A stretch of 64,000 bases of DNA from Paenibacillus dendrobii (GCF_009807035.1 NZ_WUBI01000001.1:1736001-1800000), one strand, 5' to 3'; positions 15,990 through 26,067 are shown, counted from the stretch's first letter. Made by a program: numbers and translations. The notes: a model not told the origin generated them from the sequence alone.

Positions 15990-16007
15990 ATGAAGGAGGA
16001 CAACAAT

Positions 16008-16850
16008 ATGAATATTCATCTTCAAAGCACTACAAAGCTTCACAATGGCGTGGACATGCCTTGGCTGGGCCTGGGCGTATTTAAAGTAGAAGAGGGCTCT
16101 GAACTTGTTGATGCTGTGAAGTCAGCGATTAAGCACGGATACCGCAGTATCGACACCGCAGCCATTTATGGCAATGAGAGCGGCGTTGGACAGGGAATCC
16201 GGGAGGCTGTGGCGGAGAACAATCTCTCCCGAAAAGATCTGTTTATAACGTCGAAGGTATGGAACAGTGACCAAGGCTATGAAGAGACGCTTGCGGCATT
16301 TGAAACCAGTTTATCCAAACTCGGTCTGGATTATCTTGATCTGTATCTTATCCATTGGCCTGTAGCCGGTAAGTACAAAAAAACTTGGAGAGCACTCGAA
16401 AAGCTATATACAGAGGGACGTGTTAAAGCAATCGGCGTAAGCAATTTTCATGTCCATCACTTGCAGGACATACTTGAGGATGCAAAAATTAAACCGATGG
16501 TCGATCAAGTCGAATTCCATCCCTACCTTGCGCAGAAGGAGCTTCTCTCGTTTACCAAAGAGCACGGCATCCAAATGGAAGCCTGGTCCCCACTGATGCA
16601 GGGAGAGTTGTTGAATCAACCGGTGCTGAAGGGAATCGCGGATAAGCATGGAAAATCGGTCGCTCAAGTGATCCTGCGTTGGGATCTCCAGAAGGGTGTG
16701 GTCACCATTCCAAAATCGACCAAAGAACACCGGATTATCGAAAATGCTTCTCTGTTCGACTTTGCGCTTACCGATGCGGAGATGGAACAAATCGATGCCC
16801 TGAACCAAGACAAGCGTGTCGGTCCGGATCCCGACAATTTTGATTTTTAA
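16008..16850 (+). CDS. ytbE: Aldo/keto reductase (YtbE-like)
   Basis: The 280-residue protein is a full-length NADPH-dependent aldo/keto reductase with the catalytic tetrad D49, Y54, K83 and H116 (SIDTAAIYGNE, TSKVWN, LIHWP) and the cofactor-binding IPKSTKEHRI near the C-terminus. It resembles B. subtilis YtbE, of the same length. These enzymes reduce aldehydes such as methylglyoxal. The start ATG at 16008 is preceded by GGAGG at 8 nt; an ATG at 15990 lies before that site. Its operon with an efflux pump suggests detoxification and export of a reactive compound. Confidence 0.94.
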   Translation: MNIHLQSTTKLHNGVDMPWLGLGVFKVEEGSELVDAVKSAIKHGYRSIDTAAIYGNESGVGQGIREAVAENNLSRKDLFITSKVWNSDQGYEETLAAFETSLSKLGLDYLDLYLIHWPVAGKYKKTWRALEKLYTEGRVKAIGVSNFHVHHLQDILEDAKIKPMVDQVEFHPYLAQKELLSFTKEHGIQMEAWSPLMQGELLNQPVLKGIADKHGKSVAQVILRWDLQKGVVTIPKSTKEHRIIENASLFDFALTDAEMEQIDALNQDKRVGPDPDNFDF

Positions 16851-16900
16851 TGGATTGAACCCATGCAGCATAATGATCAGGATGTGACACAACGAACGAA

Positions 16901-16941
16901 AAAACGGGCAGCCAAGGATAATATCCTGGGTTGCCCGTTTT
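16901..16941. terminator. Bidirectional terminator between ytbE and ftsK
   Basis: AAAACGGGCAGCC pairs with GGTTGCCCGTTTT (one G-T type pair) around a 15-nt loop. It lies between convergent genes, 50 nt after the ytbE stop codon and 45 nt after the ftsK stop codon, with T runs on either strand. Confidence 0.8.
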
Positions 16942-16986
16942 CGGTTTAGCTGTTTATTGTTGAAAAATGTTCCTACGATTTACGGC

Positions 16987-19653
16987 TTACGAGCTAATCC
17001 GATTCTGCTGCTGGTACTGCTCGATCGTGACAAGTACTTCGCGAGGCTTGCTGCCCTCATACGGCCCGATAATGCCTCTGGCTTCCATTGAATCGATCAA
17101 GCGCGCTGCGCGCGTGTATCCGACCCTCATTCTCCGCTGCAACAATGAAACCGATGCCTGTTTCGCTTCCAGTACAATCTGCACGGCTTGATCATACAGC
17201 TCATCGAGCTCTTCGTCGCCGCCCGGCTGACTTTCATCGACTTCCGGAACGAGCGTCTCATCATATTTCGCCTCACCCTGCTCGCGAACGTAATGAATGA
17301 TCGTCTCTACTTCCTGATCGGTCATAAATGCTCCCTGCACGCGGATCGGCTTCGAGGAACCCATCGGCATAAAGAGCATGTCGCCGCGGCCCAGCAGTTT
17401 TTCCGCACCCGCCATATCCAAAATGGTTCTTGAATCCACCTGCGATGAAACGCCAAAGGCGATCCGTGAAGGAATATTAGCCTTAATAACTCCCGTGATA
17501 ACGTCTACCGACGGACGCTGCGTAGCAATAATCAAATGGATTCCAGCCGCCCGAGCCATTTGCGCAAGGCGTGTGATGGCTTCCTCTACATCATGTGCGG
17601 CAACCATCATCAAATCCGCAAGCTCGTCCACGATAACTACAATATATGGCAGTACTGCGGGCAGGTTGTCTTTCATCAAATTGTTATAGCCTTCAATGTT
17701 GCGCGTACCGGATTTGGAGAACAATTCGTATCTTTTCTCCATCTCAACAACGATTTTCTTTAGTGCCAGTGAAGCACGCTTCGGGTCAGTGACCACCGGT
17801 GCCATGAGATGCGGTATGCCGTTATATACATTAAGCTCTACCATTTTCGGATCGACCATCAGGAACCTGACTTCATCCGGCTTCGCTTTGTATAAGATGC
17901 TGGTAATAATCCCGTTGATACACACAGACTTCCCTGACCCCGTAGCTCCCGCCACAAGCAAATGGGGCATTTTCGCCAAATTACCGACGATAGTTTGTCC
18001 AGAAATATCTCTGCCAAAAGCAATGGACAGTTTGGACTGCGCATCCTGAAAAACAGGGGTCTCCATCACCTCGCGCATGGTTACAAGAGATACTTCGTTA
18101 TTAGGAACTTCGATGCCAATCGCGGACTTGCCCGGAATCGGGGCTTCCATCCGAATATCCTTCGCAGCAAGCGCCAAAGCGATATCATCGGTCAAATTGA
18201 CGATCCGACTTACCTTGACTCCGATATCCGGCTGTATTTCATACCTTGTTACGGCAGGTCCCCGAACAACCTCCAACACCTTCGCCCGGACGCCAAAACT
18301 CTCCAATGTCGCCTCTAGCTTGCGTGCCGTTTGCATATAATCGTTTTGATCTCCTGCTTTTCCGCCATTTTGCGGTTTCGCGAGCAGACGAAACGGTGGT
18401 AGCTTATAGGGTTTTGGAGGTGGAGCGGGCGGATTCATTGCAATGTCTTCTACCGCCTCTTCGCCTTCCGCAGTGCCTCCTGAAGGTTTGGAATCCATGG
18501 CGGCAGTAGCGGATGACGGACCCGTTTCAACATGCATGTCCGATCCTGATCCCGATTCCTCTAATGGCACCTCCGCTATAGGCTCATTCTCATCCCAATC
18601 CTCATCCTCGACATTCCCTTCCGATTTTACCTGTTCGAAGAAATCGCGAATGATCGGAGCAGGCGAATGGTCTGTCTCATCCTGGCCGTCCCATGGCTTC
18701 ACCGGATGAATCGATGCTTCCTGCTCTACCTCTACCTCATGTTTATATGCCTGAGCATGAGGCCCCGCTTTACCTGAGTGTCTGCCTATCGGCTCCAGAA
18801 TATCGCTGCCGTCCAGCTCATTCTCATCCTCAGGAGCCGTATCATGCGATTCCTTGGCAAATTTGCTTCCGAACAATTGGAAAAATACTGGCGTTGAACG
18901 CTTAGATTTGGGTGCCACAAAGTCATCCAGTTCATCCTCTTCGTCCTCATCAGGCAGCTGCAGTTGCTGCCTTTTGCGCGAAGCCGCCTTTGGAGCCGAT
19001 GCCACAGCCTGCTGCTTTTGGGTCACCATTCTTTTCTGAACGTTGCTTCCCGCTTGCACCACGCGCTTACGAACAATTCTCATCAAATCAACGTAAGACA
19101 GGTTCGTAATCAACATAAAACTGATTATAAACATTACGATCATCAGCAGTTTGGTACCCAAGTTCCCAAACAACCAATATAATAATGCGTACTGTAACGC
19201 CCCAGCATAACCGCCGCTAATATCTTTATTCAACATGGAATGATCCTTGGTAGCTGCAGATGCGAGCAACGAACCTTCCAAATCATTATGTACTTGGGAA
19301 ATAATTTGTCCGGCACTCAAGCCTGGTACATGCGCCAGCTTCTTTTCCAGTGATGAAACGCTGCTCATCAACGTTAAGGCCAGGATTAGCAGTACAATCC
19401 CGCTTTTTCGCGTACTCCAGCGACTGGGCCATTTCCTTTGAATCATGACGCCGAGTCCCAGATAAATACCTATCAATGGAATCACAAAATAGAACCGGCC
19501 AAGCAAAAGCCCGAACATTTTGGATAAAGACCACCCTACCGCCGCTTCACCGGATAAGGCGATGACAGAAAGGGTGATCAGAATAATACCGTATATTTCG
19601 TATTTTAGAACATTGGTCAACAGAGCCTTTTTCCTTTTTTTGCGTTTGGCCAA
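16987..19653 (-). CDS. spoIIIE: DNA translocase FtsK/SpoIIIE
   Basis: This 888-residue ATPase pumps chromosomal DNA through the division or sporulation septum. It has a basic N-terminus, about four transmembrane helices (to about residue 190), an acidic Pro/Glu/Asp/Ser-rich linker (about 200-420), the RecA-like motor with Walker A GATGSGKS (about 564-571) and [13 protein letters not shown], and a C-terminal winged-helix gamma domain ([19 protein letters not shown]). The start is TTG at 19653 with GGGGGTG 9 nt upstream. The position downstream of tepA/ylzJ is that of B. subtilis spoIIIE. The linker is the least conserved part. Confidence 0.95.
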   Translation of the reverse strand: MAKRKKRKKALLTNVLKYEIYGIILITLSVIALSGEAAVGWSLSKMFGLLLGRFYFVIPLIGIYLGLGVMIQRKWPSRWSTRKSGIVLLILALTLMSSVSSLEKKLAHVPGLSAGQIISQVHNDLEGSLLASAATKDHSMLNKDISGGYAGALQYALLYWLFGNLGTKLLMIVMFIISFMLITNLSYVDLMRIVRKRVVQAGSNVQKRMVTQKQQAVASAPKAASRKRQQLQLPDEDEEDELDDFVAPKSKRSTPVFFQLFGSKFAKESHDTAPEDENELDGSDILEPIGRHSGKAGPHAQAYKHEVEVEQEASIHPVKPWDGQDETDHSPAPIIRDFFEQVKSEGNVEDEDWDENEPIAEVPLEESGSGSDMHVETGPSSATAAMDSKPSGGTAEGEEAVEDIAMNPPAPPPKPYKLPPFRLLAKPQNGGKAGDQNDYMQTARKLEATLESFGVRAKVLEVVRGPAVTRYEIQPDIGVKVSRIVNLTDDIALALAAKDIRMEAPIPGKSAIGIEVPNNEVSLVTMREVMETPVFQDAQSKLSIAFGRDISGQTIVGNLAKMPHLLVAGATGSGKSVCINGIITSILYKAKPDEVRFLMVDPKMVELNVYNGIPHLMAPVVTDPKRASLALKKIVVEMEKRYELFSKSGTRNIEGYNNLMKDNLPAVLPYIVVIVDELADLMMVAAHDVEEAITRLAQMARAAGIHLIIATQRPSVDVITGVIKANIPSRIAFGVSSQVDSRTILDMAGAEKLLGRGDMLFMPMGSSKPIRVQGAFMTDQEVETIIHYVREQGEAKYDETLVPEVDESQPGGDEELDELYDQAVQIVLEAKQASVSLLQRRMRVGYTRAARLIDSMEARGIIGPYEGSKPREVLVTIEQYQQQNRISS

Positions 19654-19675
19654 GAAATGTCACCCCCGGAACATC

Positions 19676-19684
19676 ATTATACCA
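19676..19684 (-). promoter_or_regulatory. Extended -10 promoter candidate of spoIIIE
   Basis: TGGTATAAT on the minus strand is a perfect extended -10 element, but no -35 is seen and the 5' leader would be only about 15 nt, barely enough for the ribosome site. Confidence 0.35.
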
Positions 19685-19731
19685 TATAATACCGTGGGCA
19701 CCTATGTTCTCTTTTTCAATTCAAGATGTTT

Positions 19732-19950
19732 TTAAGATGGGGGAACAAACTGAATAATTTGTCCAGGCGTATAAGCCGGATTCAGATAACTATCCAGCGG
19801 TCCATCCAGCAAACGCACAATCTGAACCCTGTGAAAATCCAACGGCCGAACTTCCATCAATACGCCCTGGATGCGTACTTCTGCCGAAGAATCTGCTTCC
19901 CGCTGTTTTTCCCAAACGGCTTCAAGAGGCATAATGGTATGCAAGGTCAT
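19732..19950 (-). CDS. ylzJ: YlzJ-like small protein
   Basis: The 72-residue soluble protein ([13 protein letters not shown]... QPVRLL-type core, [18 protein letters not shown] near the end) matches the YlzJ family found directly after tepA in Bacilli; its function is unknown. The ATG overlaps the tepA stop codon by 4 nt (ATGA), indicating translational coupling. It lies between tepA and spoIIIE. Confidence 0.88.
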   Translation of the reverse strand: MTLHTIMPLEAVWEKQREADSSAEVRIQGVLMEVRPLDFHRVQIVRLLDGPLDSYLNPAYTPGQIIQFVPPS

Positions 19951-20702
19951 TGTTTGATTCCCTCCGCATCCTGAGTTCTATTCCTGTCGTCAATCAATCG
20001 GTTCAGTTTGGCCAGTGCTTGACCGATTCCTCCGACTTCATCCATAAGACCATACTTAACCGCATCAATACCTCCAACGGGTGTCCCCACATCGCGATTC
20101 AATTCACCTGTACGGAACATAAGCTCCTTAAACTGCGCTTCTGTAATCCGGGAATGCGATGTCACAAAGCGCACAACCCGCTCCTGCATCTTCTCCATGT
20201 ATTCAAAGGTTTGCGGTACACCTATGACCAAACCATTCAAACGAATCGGGTGTATGGTCATCGTCGCACTTTCCGCAATAATGGAATAGGTGGATGAGAC
20301 CGCGATCGGCACACCGATGCTATGACCTCCACCCACAACCACGGTAACCGTCGGCTTCGTGAGCGAAGAAATCATTTCAGCAATGGCAAGCCCTGCCTCG
20401 ACATCACCTCCGACCGTATTCAAAATAATCAGGATTCCGTCAATATTCTTATTTTGCTCCGTCGCGACTAAGGTAGGGATAATGTGCTCATACTTTGTCG
20501 TTTTGTTCTGCGGAGGCAAAACCATATGTCCCTCAATTTGTCCAACGATGGTCATGCAGAAAATGTTGGATTCATTCGTCGCCGGCACATTCATTTGTCC
20601 CAACTGCTGAATCGCATCAAGCGCAGCCTTCGTTTGATTCTCCGGCTGCTGCTCTGGTACTACAGGCTCTTCCATATGGGGCTGTCCTTGCTCTTGCGGC
20701 AT
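19947..20702 (-). CDS. tepA: TepA, ClpP-like serine protease family
   Basis: The 251-residue protein is a ClpP-fold peptidase of the TepA/YlqP type, known in B. subtilis as translocation-enhancing protein and linked to spore-protein turnover. The ClpP nucleophile region is GGGHSIG (S128), preceded by [18 protein letters not shown] and followed by TMTIHPIR. An acidic Gln/Glu/Pro-rich N-terminal 30 residues precede the fold. The start [10 protein letters not shown] is chosen because AAAGGGTGG lies upstream; the open frame extends 13 codons further through a UTR hairpin. It overlaps ylzJ. Confidence 0.92.
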   Translation of the reverse strand: MPQEQGQPHMEEPVVPEQQPENQTKAALDAIQQLGQMNVPATNESNIFCMTIVGQIEGHMVLPPQNKTTKYEHIIPTLVATEQNKNIDGILIILNTVGGDVEAGLAIAEMISSLTKPTVTVVVGGGHSIGVPIAVSSTYSIIAESATMTIHPIRLNGLVIGVPQTFEYMEKMQERVVRFVTSHSRITEAQFKELMFRTGELNRDVGTPVGGIDAVKYGLMDEVGGIGQALAKLNRLIDDRNRTQDAEGIKQ

Positions 20703-20721
20703 GTTGGTTACCCACCCTTTC

Positions 20722-20751
20722 ACTAAACAATATATATTCATTCTGTTTAGT
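20722..20751 (-). other. Inverted repeat in the tepA leader
   Basis: ACTAAACA and TGTTTAGT form an 8-bp perfect inverted repeat with a 14-nt loop, directly before the tepA ribosome site. It could be an RNA hairpin or an operator; nothing identifies a partner. Confidence 0.35.
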
Positions 20752-20771
20752 ATGGCGATTAGAAGAGCGGT

Positions 20772-20801
20772 ATTATTCCTGCTGCAGTCTTTTTAAGACA
20801 A
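20772..20801 (-). promoter_or_regulatory. Candidate sigma-A promoter of tepA-ylzJ
   Basis: TTGTCT and AATAAT are spaced 18 nt on the minus strand, immediately after the rnjB terminator. Confidence 0.4.
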
Positions 20802-20806
20802 TAAAA

Positions 20807-20853
20807 GCCCCCTTCCGCAAGAAACCGTCCAATATTGCTTGCGTGAAGGGGGC
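20807..20853 (-). terminator. Intrinsic terminator after rnjB
   Basis: GCCCCCTTC-CGCAAG pairs with CTTGCG-AAGGGGGC (one mismatch) over a 16-nt loop, followed by TTTTATT on the minus strand. Confidence 0.8.
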
Positions 20854-20896
20854 GACTGTGTGCTTTGTCGTCAAACCTTTATATTATTCAATTGAT

Positions 20897-22576
20897 TTAC
20901 ACTTCCATAATTATTGGTAAAATCATTGGTCTGCGGCGGGTCTGTTCGTAAAGGAAACGTCCCAGCGCATCCTTGACTCCCGTCTTCAGGGAAGCCCACT
21001 CGTTGACATTTTCGCTCATCAGCTTTTGCAGTGTGCTCGAAACAATACGGTTCGCTTCATCCAGCAATCCCTCGGATTCGCGCACATACACGAAACCTCT
21101 GGAGATAATATCCGGACCTGACATAATCGTTCCGTCTTGTTTGCTCAACGTTACAACAACGACCAGAATACCATCTTGAGATAGCAGCTTACGGTCGCGA
21201 AGAACAATATTTCCTACGTCGCCTACGCCCAAACCGTCGATGAGTACGTTCCCGGCAGTGACTTTGCCGGCTTTGCGTGCTGCACCGTTTTGGATTTCGA
21301 CCACTTCACCGATATCTGTAATGAAGATATTGTCCGAATCCACGCCTACCGATTCCGCCAATAGCGCGTGTCTGCGCTGCATACGGTATTCACCGTGGAT
21401 CGGAAGGAAGAATTTCGGCTTCATCAGGTTGAGCATCAACTTAAGCTCTTCCTGGCTGCCGTGTCCGGATACGTGTACGCCGGAATTGGAACCGCTGTAA
21501 ATGACATCTGCGCCCAAGCGGAACAATTCGTCAATAGTACGTCCAACGTACTTCTCATTGCCAGGTACAGGAGTAGCAGCAATGATAACGGTATCACCCG
21601 GTAAAATATCAACTTTGCGGTGTGTGGAGCGTGCCATGCGCGTCAAGGCTGACATTGGCTCCCCTTGACTGCCTGTACATAAAACGACGACACGGTCGGC
21701 AGCCATTTTGTTAACTTCTTCAGGTTCAATCAACATGCCGTCCGGTACATGCAAGTAACCCAGCTCGGAAGCGATGGAAACCACATTTACCATGCTTCGG
21801 CCGATAACCGTAATTTTACGGCCCGTCGATTCCGCAGCATTCACGACTTGTTGAATCCGATGAACGTTCGAAGCGAATGTCGCAATAACAACACGCTGCG
21901 ATGCTTTACGGAAAATATCCTCCAGCACGACGCCGACATTTTTCTCCGATGGAGTGAATCCAGGCTTCTCGGCGTTTGTACTATCCGACAAGAGAGCGAG
22001 AACGCCTTCTTCACCGATCGCAGCCATACGCTGCAAATTCGCGTACTGTCCGTTTACCGGTGTATGATCAAACTTAAAATCGCCTGTATGAACAACATTG
22101 CCTTCCGGTGTTGCAATACAGATACCCACGGAATCAGGAATACTGTGATTCGTTCTGAAGAACGTAGCCTTCAGGGTCGAACCCAGTTCGATTTCAGAGT
22201 CTTCATTAATCAGAATTCGCTTGGTTTCACCAAGCAGGTTGGCTTCCTTCAGCTTGTTCTCAACAAGTCCAAGGGTAAGCTTTGTTCCGTATACGGGAAC
22301 ATTGAGATGTTTCAAAACGTAAGGCAATCCGCCAATATGATCTTCGTGTCCATGTGTTAACAAAATGCCTCTTACTTTGTCACGGTTTTCCGTTAAGTAG
22401 CTGATATCGGGAATGACAATATCGATACCAAGCATGTCCTCTTCTGGAAATTTCAAGCCGGAATCTACTACAACGATATCATTCGCGTATTGAATGACAT
22501 ACATATTTTTTCCGATTTCACCGACGCCGCCCAACGCAAATATCGTCAATTTATCGCTATTATTTTTTTTAGACAA
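20897..22576 (-). CDS. rnjB: Ribonuclease J (RNase J2 position)
   Basis: The 559-residue metallo-beta-lactamase/beta-CASP ribonuclease carries the zinc motif HGHEDH (residues 75-80), HTGDFKFD, SDSTNAEKPG, and the beta-CASP segment ATFASNVHRIQQV with HVSGHGSQEEL. RNase J degrades RNA 5'-to-3' and also cleaves internally. The location between dapA and tepA is that of B. subtilis rnjB, whose product has lost part of the catalytic motif (HGHDEN); here the motif is intact, so this copy should be active. The start is TTG at 22576 with AGGAGG 11 nt upstream. It has its own promoter and terminator. Confidence 0.92.
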   Translation of the reverse strand: MSKKNNSDKLTIFALGGVGEIGKNMYVIQYANDIVVVDSGLKFPEEDMLGIDIVIPDISYLTENRDKVRGILLTHGHEDHIGGLPYVLKHLNVPVYGTKLTLGLVENKLKEANLLGETKRILINEDSEIELGSTLKATFFRTNHSIPDSVGICIATPEGNVVHTGDFKFDHTPVNGQYANLQRMAAIGEEGVLALLSDSTNAEKPGFTPSEKNVGVVLEDIFRKASQRVVIATFASNVHRIQQVVNAAESTGRKITVIGRSMVNVVSIASELGYLHVPDGMLIEPEEVNKMAADRVVVLCTGSQGEPMSALTRMARSTHRKVDILPGDTVIIAATPVPGNEKYVGRTIDELFRLGADVIYSGSNSGVHVSGHGSQEELKLMLNLMKPKFFLPIHGEYRMQRRHALLAESVGVDSDNIFITDIGEVVEIQNGAARKAGKVTAGNVLIDGLGVGDVGNIVLRDRKLLSQDGILVVVVTLSKQDGTIMSGPDIISRGFVYVRESEGLLDEANRIVSSTLQKLMSENVNEWASLKTGVKDALGRFLYEQTRRRPMILPIIMEV

Positions 22577-22665
22577 ATGAATCTAAACCTCCTATGGTTT
22601 TGGACGTCGTACCATTTTATAGTATTTATATTTCAAAAATATACCGCACCCAGTCACTTGACCTC

Positions 22666-22695
22666 ATTATACATGATTAAAAACGCAAAACACAA
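22666..22695 (-). promoter_or_regulatory. Candidate sigma-A promoter of rnjB
   Basis: A perfect TATAAT -10 is preceded at 18 nt by TTGTGT on the minus strand, 60 nt downstream of the dapA terminator in the direction of transcription. Confidence 0.5.
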
Positions 22696-22753
22696 GTCAC
22701 CCTCCAAGTAAGAGTTATCGTACCCCAAAAAAGTAGGCGTTATTTGCGAAAAA

Positions 22754-22777
22754 AACAGCGCCCGCAAAGGCGCTGTT
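22754..22777 (-). terminator. Intrinsic terminator after dapA
   Basis: A 9-bp perfect stem AACAGCGCC with its complement and a 6-nt loop is followed by seven T residues on the minus strand, 24 nt after the dapA stop codon. Confidence 0.88.
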
Positions 22778-22800
22778 CAACAATTTTTGCGTTTTGTAAA

Positions 22801-23682
22801 TTAAAGAGATGCTACGAGTTCACGGATAAATGCGGCTTCCGATTCGCTTGGATCAATGAGCGGCAAACGGACGCCGCCAACTGGATGACCGAGCAAATGA
22901 AGCGCGTATTTCAGCGCAGACGGGTTAGGCACCGGTGCCGGGCATTCAAATAATCCCTTGAATACCGGGAACAGCTTCTGATGCATCCGAGCCGCTTGTG
23001 CGACCTCGCCGTCCAAATATGCTTGAATCATTTCCTGCATGGAGGCTCCAATCAGATGGCTCGCTACACTGACAATCCCATAAGCACCAACAGCTAAAGC
23101 CGGCAGAGCTGAAGAATCGTCACCCGAATAAACCCTGAAGGATTCCGGAGATTCTGCAGCGATCAGTGTCACCTGTTCAAGCGAAGCACATTCCTTCGTT
23201 GCCACAATGTTAGGTATTTCCGCAAGCCGAAGCGTCGTGGCGGCACTGATGCTCGCTACCGTACGGCTAGGCACATTATAGAGCATGATCGGCAACTTGG
23301 TGCTGCTGGCAATCGCTTCAAAATGACGGTACATCCCTTCCTGGCTGGGCTTATTGTAATAAGGCACAACCAGCAAAGCTCCATCAACTCCCAGCTTTTC
23401 AGCTTCCTGCGTTAGATGGATCGAGTGCCCGGTGCTGTTGCTGCCGGTTCCCGCGATAATCTTGCAGCGTCCCCTCGCCTGCTCGACGGCAAACGCAAAC
23501 AGCTCAAGCTTCTCTTCCTCACGAAGAGTTGGTGATTCACCCGTTGTACCGCAGATGACGAGAGAATCCGATTTTTGCTCCTCAATCAGGTAATTAATGA
23601 TGTTAGCCGCTTCCGACCAGTTAATGTTTCCTTGCTCGTCAAAAGGCGTGATCATGGCAGTTATCAATCTTCCGAAATCCAC
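22801..23682 (-). CDS. dapA: 4-hydroxy-tetrahydrodipicolinate synthase
   Basis: DapA condenses pyruvate with aspartate semialdehyde, the branch step to lysine, diaminopimelate and dipicolinate. The 293-residue TIM barrel has GTTGESPTL (T46/T47), the catalytic Y135 (MLYNVPSRT) and the Schiff-base lysine K163 (ATKECAS). The start is GTG at 23682 with GAGGAGGG upstream. It is the last gene of the operon dpaA-dpaB-asd-dapG-dapA and ends in a strong terminator, so peptidoglycan precursor and spore dipicolinate supply are transcriptionally linked. Confidence 0.96.
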   Translation of the reverse strand: MDFGRLITAMITPFDEQGNINWSEAANIINYLIEEQKSDSLVICGTTGESPTLREEEKLELFAFAVEQARGRCKIIAGTGSNSTGHSIHLTQEAEKLGVDGALLVVPYYNKPSQEGMYRHFEAIASSTKLPIMLYNVPSRTVASISAATTLRLAEIPNIVATKECASLEQVTLIAAESPESFRVYSGDDSSALPALAVGAYGIVSVASHLIGASMQEMIQAYLDGEVAQAARMHQKLFPVFKGLFECPAPVPNPSALKYALHLLGHPVGGVRLPLIDPSESEAAFIRELVASL

Positions 23683-23737
23683 TTGTATTCCCTCCTCAAA
23701 CGATAGGACGTGCCCATTATTAAGCCACTAGTACTAA

Positions 23738-24955
23738 TTAACGATGAAGTTCGAATTTGGTATGAAGAGCACGCAGAGCCTGCACCATATCTTCTTTCTT
23801 GACAAGCACCCAGATCGTTGTATTTGAATCCGCAGATTGCAGGATTTGTATATTTTGTTCACTGAGCGATTCTACAATTTTCGCCATGATACCGGGTACT
23901 CCGTTTATGCCTCCTCCGATGACCGACACTTTAGCGCAGCCTGAAAGAGCTCTCGGGCTGAGTCCCAAATCGCGGAGTACCGTTACTGCTCGGTCTGAAT
24001 CAAAGTCGAATACCGTATAAACAGCACCCGATGGGGTCACGTTGATAAAATCGACGCTGATGGAATTCTCAGCCATTGATTTGAAAACCTGCAGTTGAAG
24101 ATTATGTCCTTCGCCTTCGCAATCCACCGTGATCTGAGTCACATTGCTAACATAGGCGATTCCTGTAACGTAACGGTCCAGAATGCCCTGTTGAACGTCT
24201 TTAAAACCCTCCGGCTGGGTCACCAGCGTCCCTTCATCCTCGGAGAATGTGGAACGCACCCGAACCGGAATCTGGGCCTGCATGGCAATCTCAACCGCTC
24301 GTGGATGGATCACCTTTGCACCGTACTGTGCCATATTGCAGATTTCCGCATAGCTGACAATCGGAAGCGGTCTGGCGTCCTCCACGATTCTTGGATCCGC
24401 AGTCAGGATTCCGTTCACATCGGTGTAGATATCCACCATCTCGGCGCGAAGCGCAGCACCAAGTGCCGTAGCCGATGTATCGCTACCACCCCTTCCGAGA
24501 GTGGTGAAATCACCTGACTCTGACTGGCCTTGAAAACCCGTCACAATCACAACTTGATGTGTTTCCAGTTCAGTAATGACACGTTCCGGACACACATCCT
24601 TGATGCGGGCGTTGCCGTAGTGATCATCGGTGACGAAGCCCGCTTGAGCACCCGTCAGCACCGTTGATCTTACGCCTTCACGTTCCAGCAAACTGCACAG
24701 TGTCGCCGCAGAAATAATTTCACCGCAGCACAGCAGTAAATCCCTTTCGCGTGCTGGCAGAGCGTCGCCGTTCTGGGACGCCCAGTCCAGAAGCGTATCC
24801 GTTGCATATGGCTCGCCTTTGCGGCCCATAGCGGACACAACGACAACGATCTGATATCCGGTGGATAGTTCACGCTTAATATGTTTGATGACAAGTTCTC
24901 TTGCCTGCGGTGTTGAAAGTGAAGTACCACCGAATTTTTGAACTAAAATGCTCAT
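23738..24955 (-). CDS. dapG: Aspartate kinase (DapG type)
   Basis: The 405-residue enzyme phosphorylates aspartate at the head of the aspartate pathway. It has KFGGTSLSTP at the N-terminus, FTTLGRGGSDTSA, and two C-terminal ACT domains (about 265-405; ITVDCEGEGHNLQ and KVSVIGGGINGVPGIMAKI). Its place before dapA matches B. subtilis DapG, the diaminopimelate-inhibited isozyme; the effector itself cannot be read here. The second ATG is chosen, because GGAGG lies 7 nt before it and only 1 nt before the first ATG at 24961. Confidence 0.95.
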   Translation of the reverse strand: MSILVQKFGGTSLSTPQARELVIKHIKRELSTGYQIVVVVSAMGRKGEPYATDTLLDWASQNGDALPARERDLLLCCGEIISAATLCSLLEREGVRSTVLTGAQAGFVTDDHYGNARIKDVCPERVITELETHQVVIVTGFQGQSESGDFTTLGRGGSDTSATALGAALRAEMVDIYTDVNGILTADPRIVEDARPLPIVSYAEICNMAQYGAKVIHPRAVEIAMQAQIPVRVRSTFSEDEGTLVTQPEGFKDVQQGILDRYVTGIAYVSNVTQITVDCEGEGHNLQLQVFKSMAENSISVDFINVTPSGAVYTVFDFDSDRAVTVLRDLGLSPRALSGCAKVSVIGGGINGVPGIMAKIVESLSEQNIQILQSADSNTTIWVLVKKEDMVQALRALHTKFELHR

Positions 24956-24973
24956 TTCCATTCCTCCATACGA

Positions 24974-26020
24974 CTAAGAACGCGCGGAACGCTTGGCTGC
25001 AATAATCTCGGCGATCTGTACAGCATTCCATGCTGCACCCTTCATCAGATTATCAGATACAATCCACATGTTAAGGGCCCTGTTCTCACCAAGGTCGCGG
25101 CGCAAACGCCCTACAAAAACGTCCGGCTTTCCTGCGGCATCGGTCGCAAGCGGATAGGTTTGGGAAGCAGGATCATCCATGATTGTAATCCCAGGCGCTT
25201 CCGTCAAAAGCTTTCTTACGTCTTCCAGTTCATAGTCTTTCTTAAGTTCGACATATACTGATTCAGAGTGACCGTAAACCACAGGAATGCGGACACAGGT
25301 AGCTGTAACATCAATGGTGTCATCCTGCATGATTTTTTTGGTTTCACGAACCATCTTCATTTCTTCAAGCGTGTATCCATTGTCCTGAAACTTATCAATT
25401 TGGGGAATCGCATTAAAAGCAATCTGATGTTTGACCGGCAGTGACGCTACCGGCAGAATATCAGGATTAACCTCCGTTCCCCCAAGAACCGCTTTACTTT
25501 GGCGGAGCAATTCGTCAATAGCACGAGTACCTGCGCCGGAAACGGCTTGATAAGTGGACACAATAATGCGTGAAATCCCGTAAACATCCTGTAGAGGTTT
25601 AAGGGCAGTCACCATTTGGATCGTCGAGCAGTTGGGATTGGCGATAATGCCGTTATGTTCATTAATTTGCTCCGCATTTACCTCCGGCACAACCAGTGGT
25701 GCATTCGGATCCATACGAAAAGCATTGGTATTGTCTATGCAAACCGCTCCATGCCGGACCGCATGGGGTGCAAGCTCTTTGCTGACATCCCCTCCGGCAC
25801 TGAAAAGGGCAATATCTATTCCTTCAAAGCTTTCAGGGGTTGCTTCTTCCACTGTTATGTCTTGGCCTTTAAAGTTAATGTTCGTGCCTGCAGATCGCGC
25901 AGAAGATAGCAGCTTGAGCCTCGAAATCGGGAAATCCCGCTTATCCAAGAGACTTAATATTTGTTCTCCGACTGCTCCCGTCGCTCCAACAACCGCGACA
26001 TTAAACTTCTGATCGTTCAT
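24974..26020 (-). CDS. asd: Aspartate-semialdehyde dehydrogenase
   Basis: The 348-residue NADPH-dependent enzyme converts aspartyl phosphate to aspartate semialdehyde. It has the nucleotide-binding VVGATGAVGEQ (10-20), the catalytic cysteine C131 in NPNCST, and QAVSGAGTRAI. GGGGAG lies 9 nt before the ATG. It lies 18 nt upstream of dapG and 47 nt downstream of dpaB, in the usual dipicolinate/lysine operon order. Confidence 0.96.
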   Translation of the reverse strand: MNDQKFNVAVVGATGAVGEQILSLLDKRDFPISRLKLLSSARSAGTNINFKGQDITVEEATPESFEGIDIALFSAGGDVSKELAPHAVRHGAVCIDNTNAFRMDPNAPLVVPEVNAEQINEHNGIIANPNCSTIQMVTALKPLQDVYGISRIIVSTYQAVSGAGTRAIDELLRQSKAVLGGTEVNPDILPVASLPVKHQIAFNAIPQIDKFQDNGYTLEEMKMVRETKKIMQDDTIDVTATCVRIPVVYGHSESVYVELKKDYELEDVRKLLTEAPGITIMDDPASQTYPLATDAAGKPDVFVGRLRRDLGENRALNMWIVSDNLMKGAAWNAVQIAEIIAAKRSARS

Positions 26021-26067
26021 TGCCGTATCTCCCCTTGTAAATGTGACTATTCTCTATAATAGTTCCT

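Noticed and set aside
19676..19684. TGGTATAAT as a definite spoIIIE promoter
   Set aside because: Kept only at low confidence: there is no -35 and the leader would be very short.
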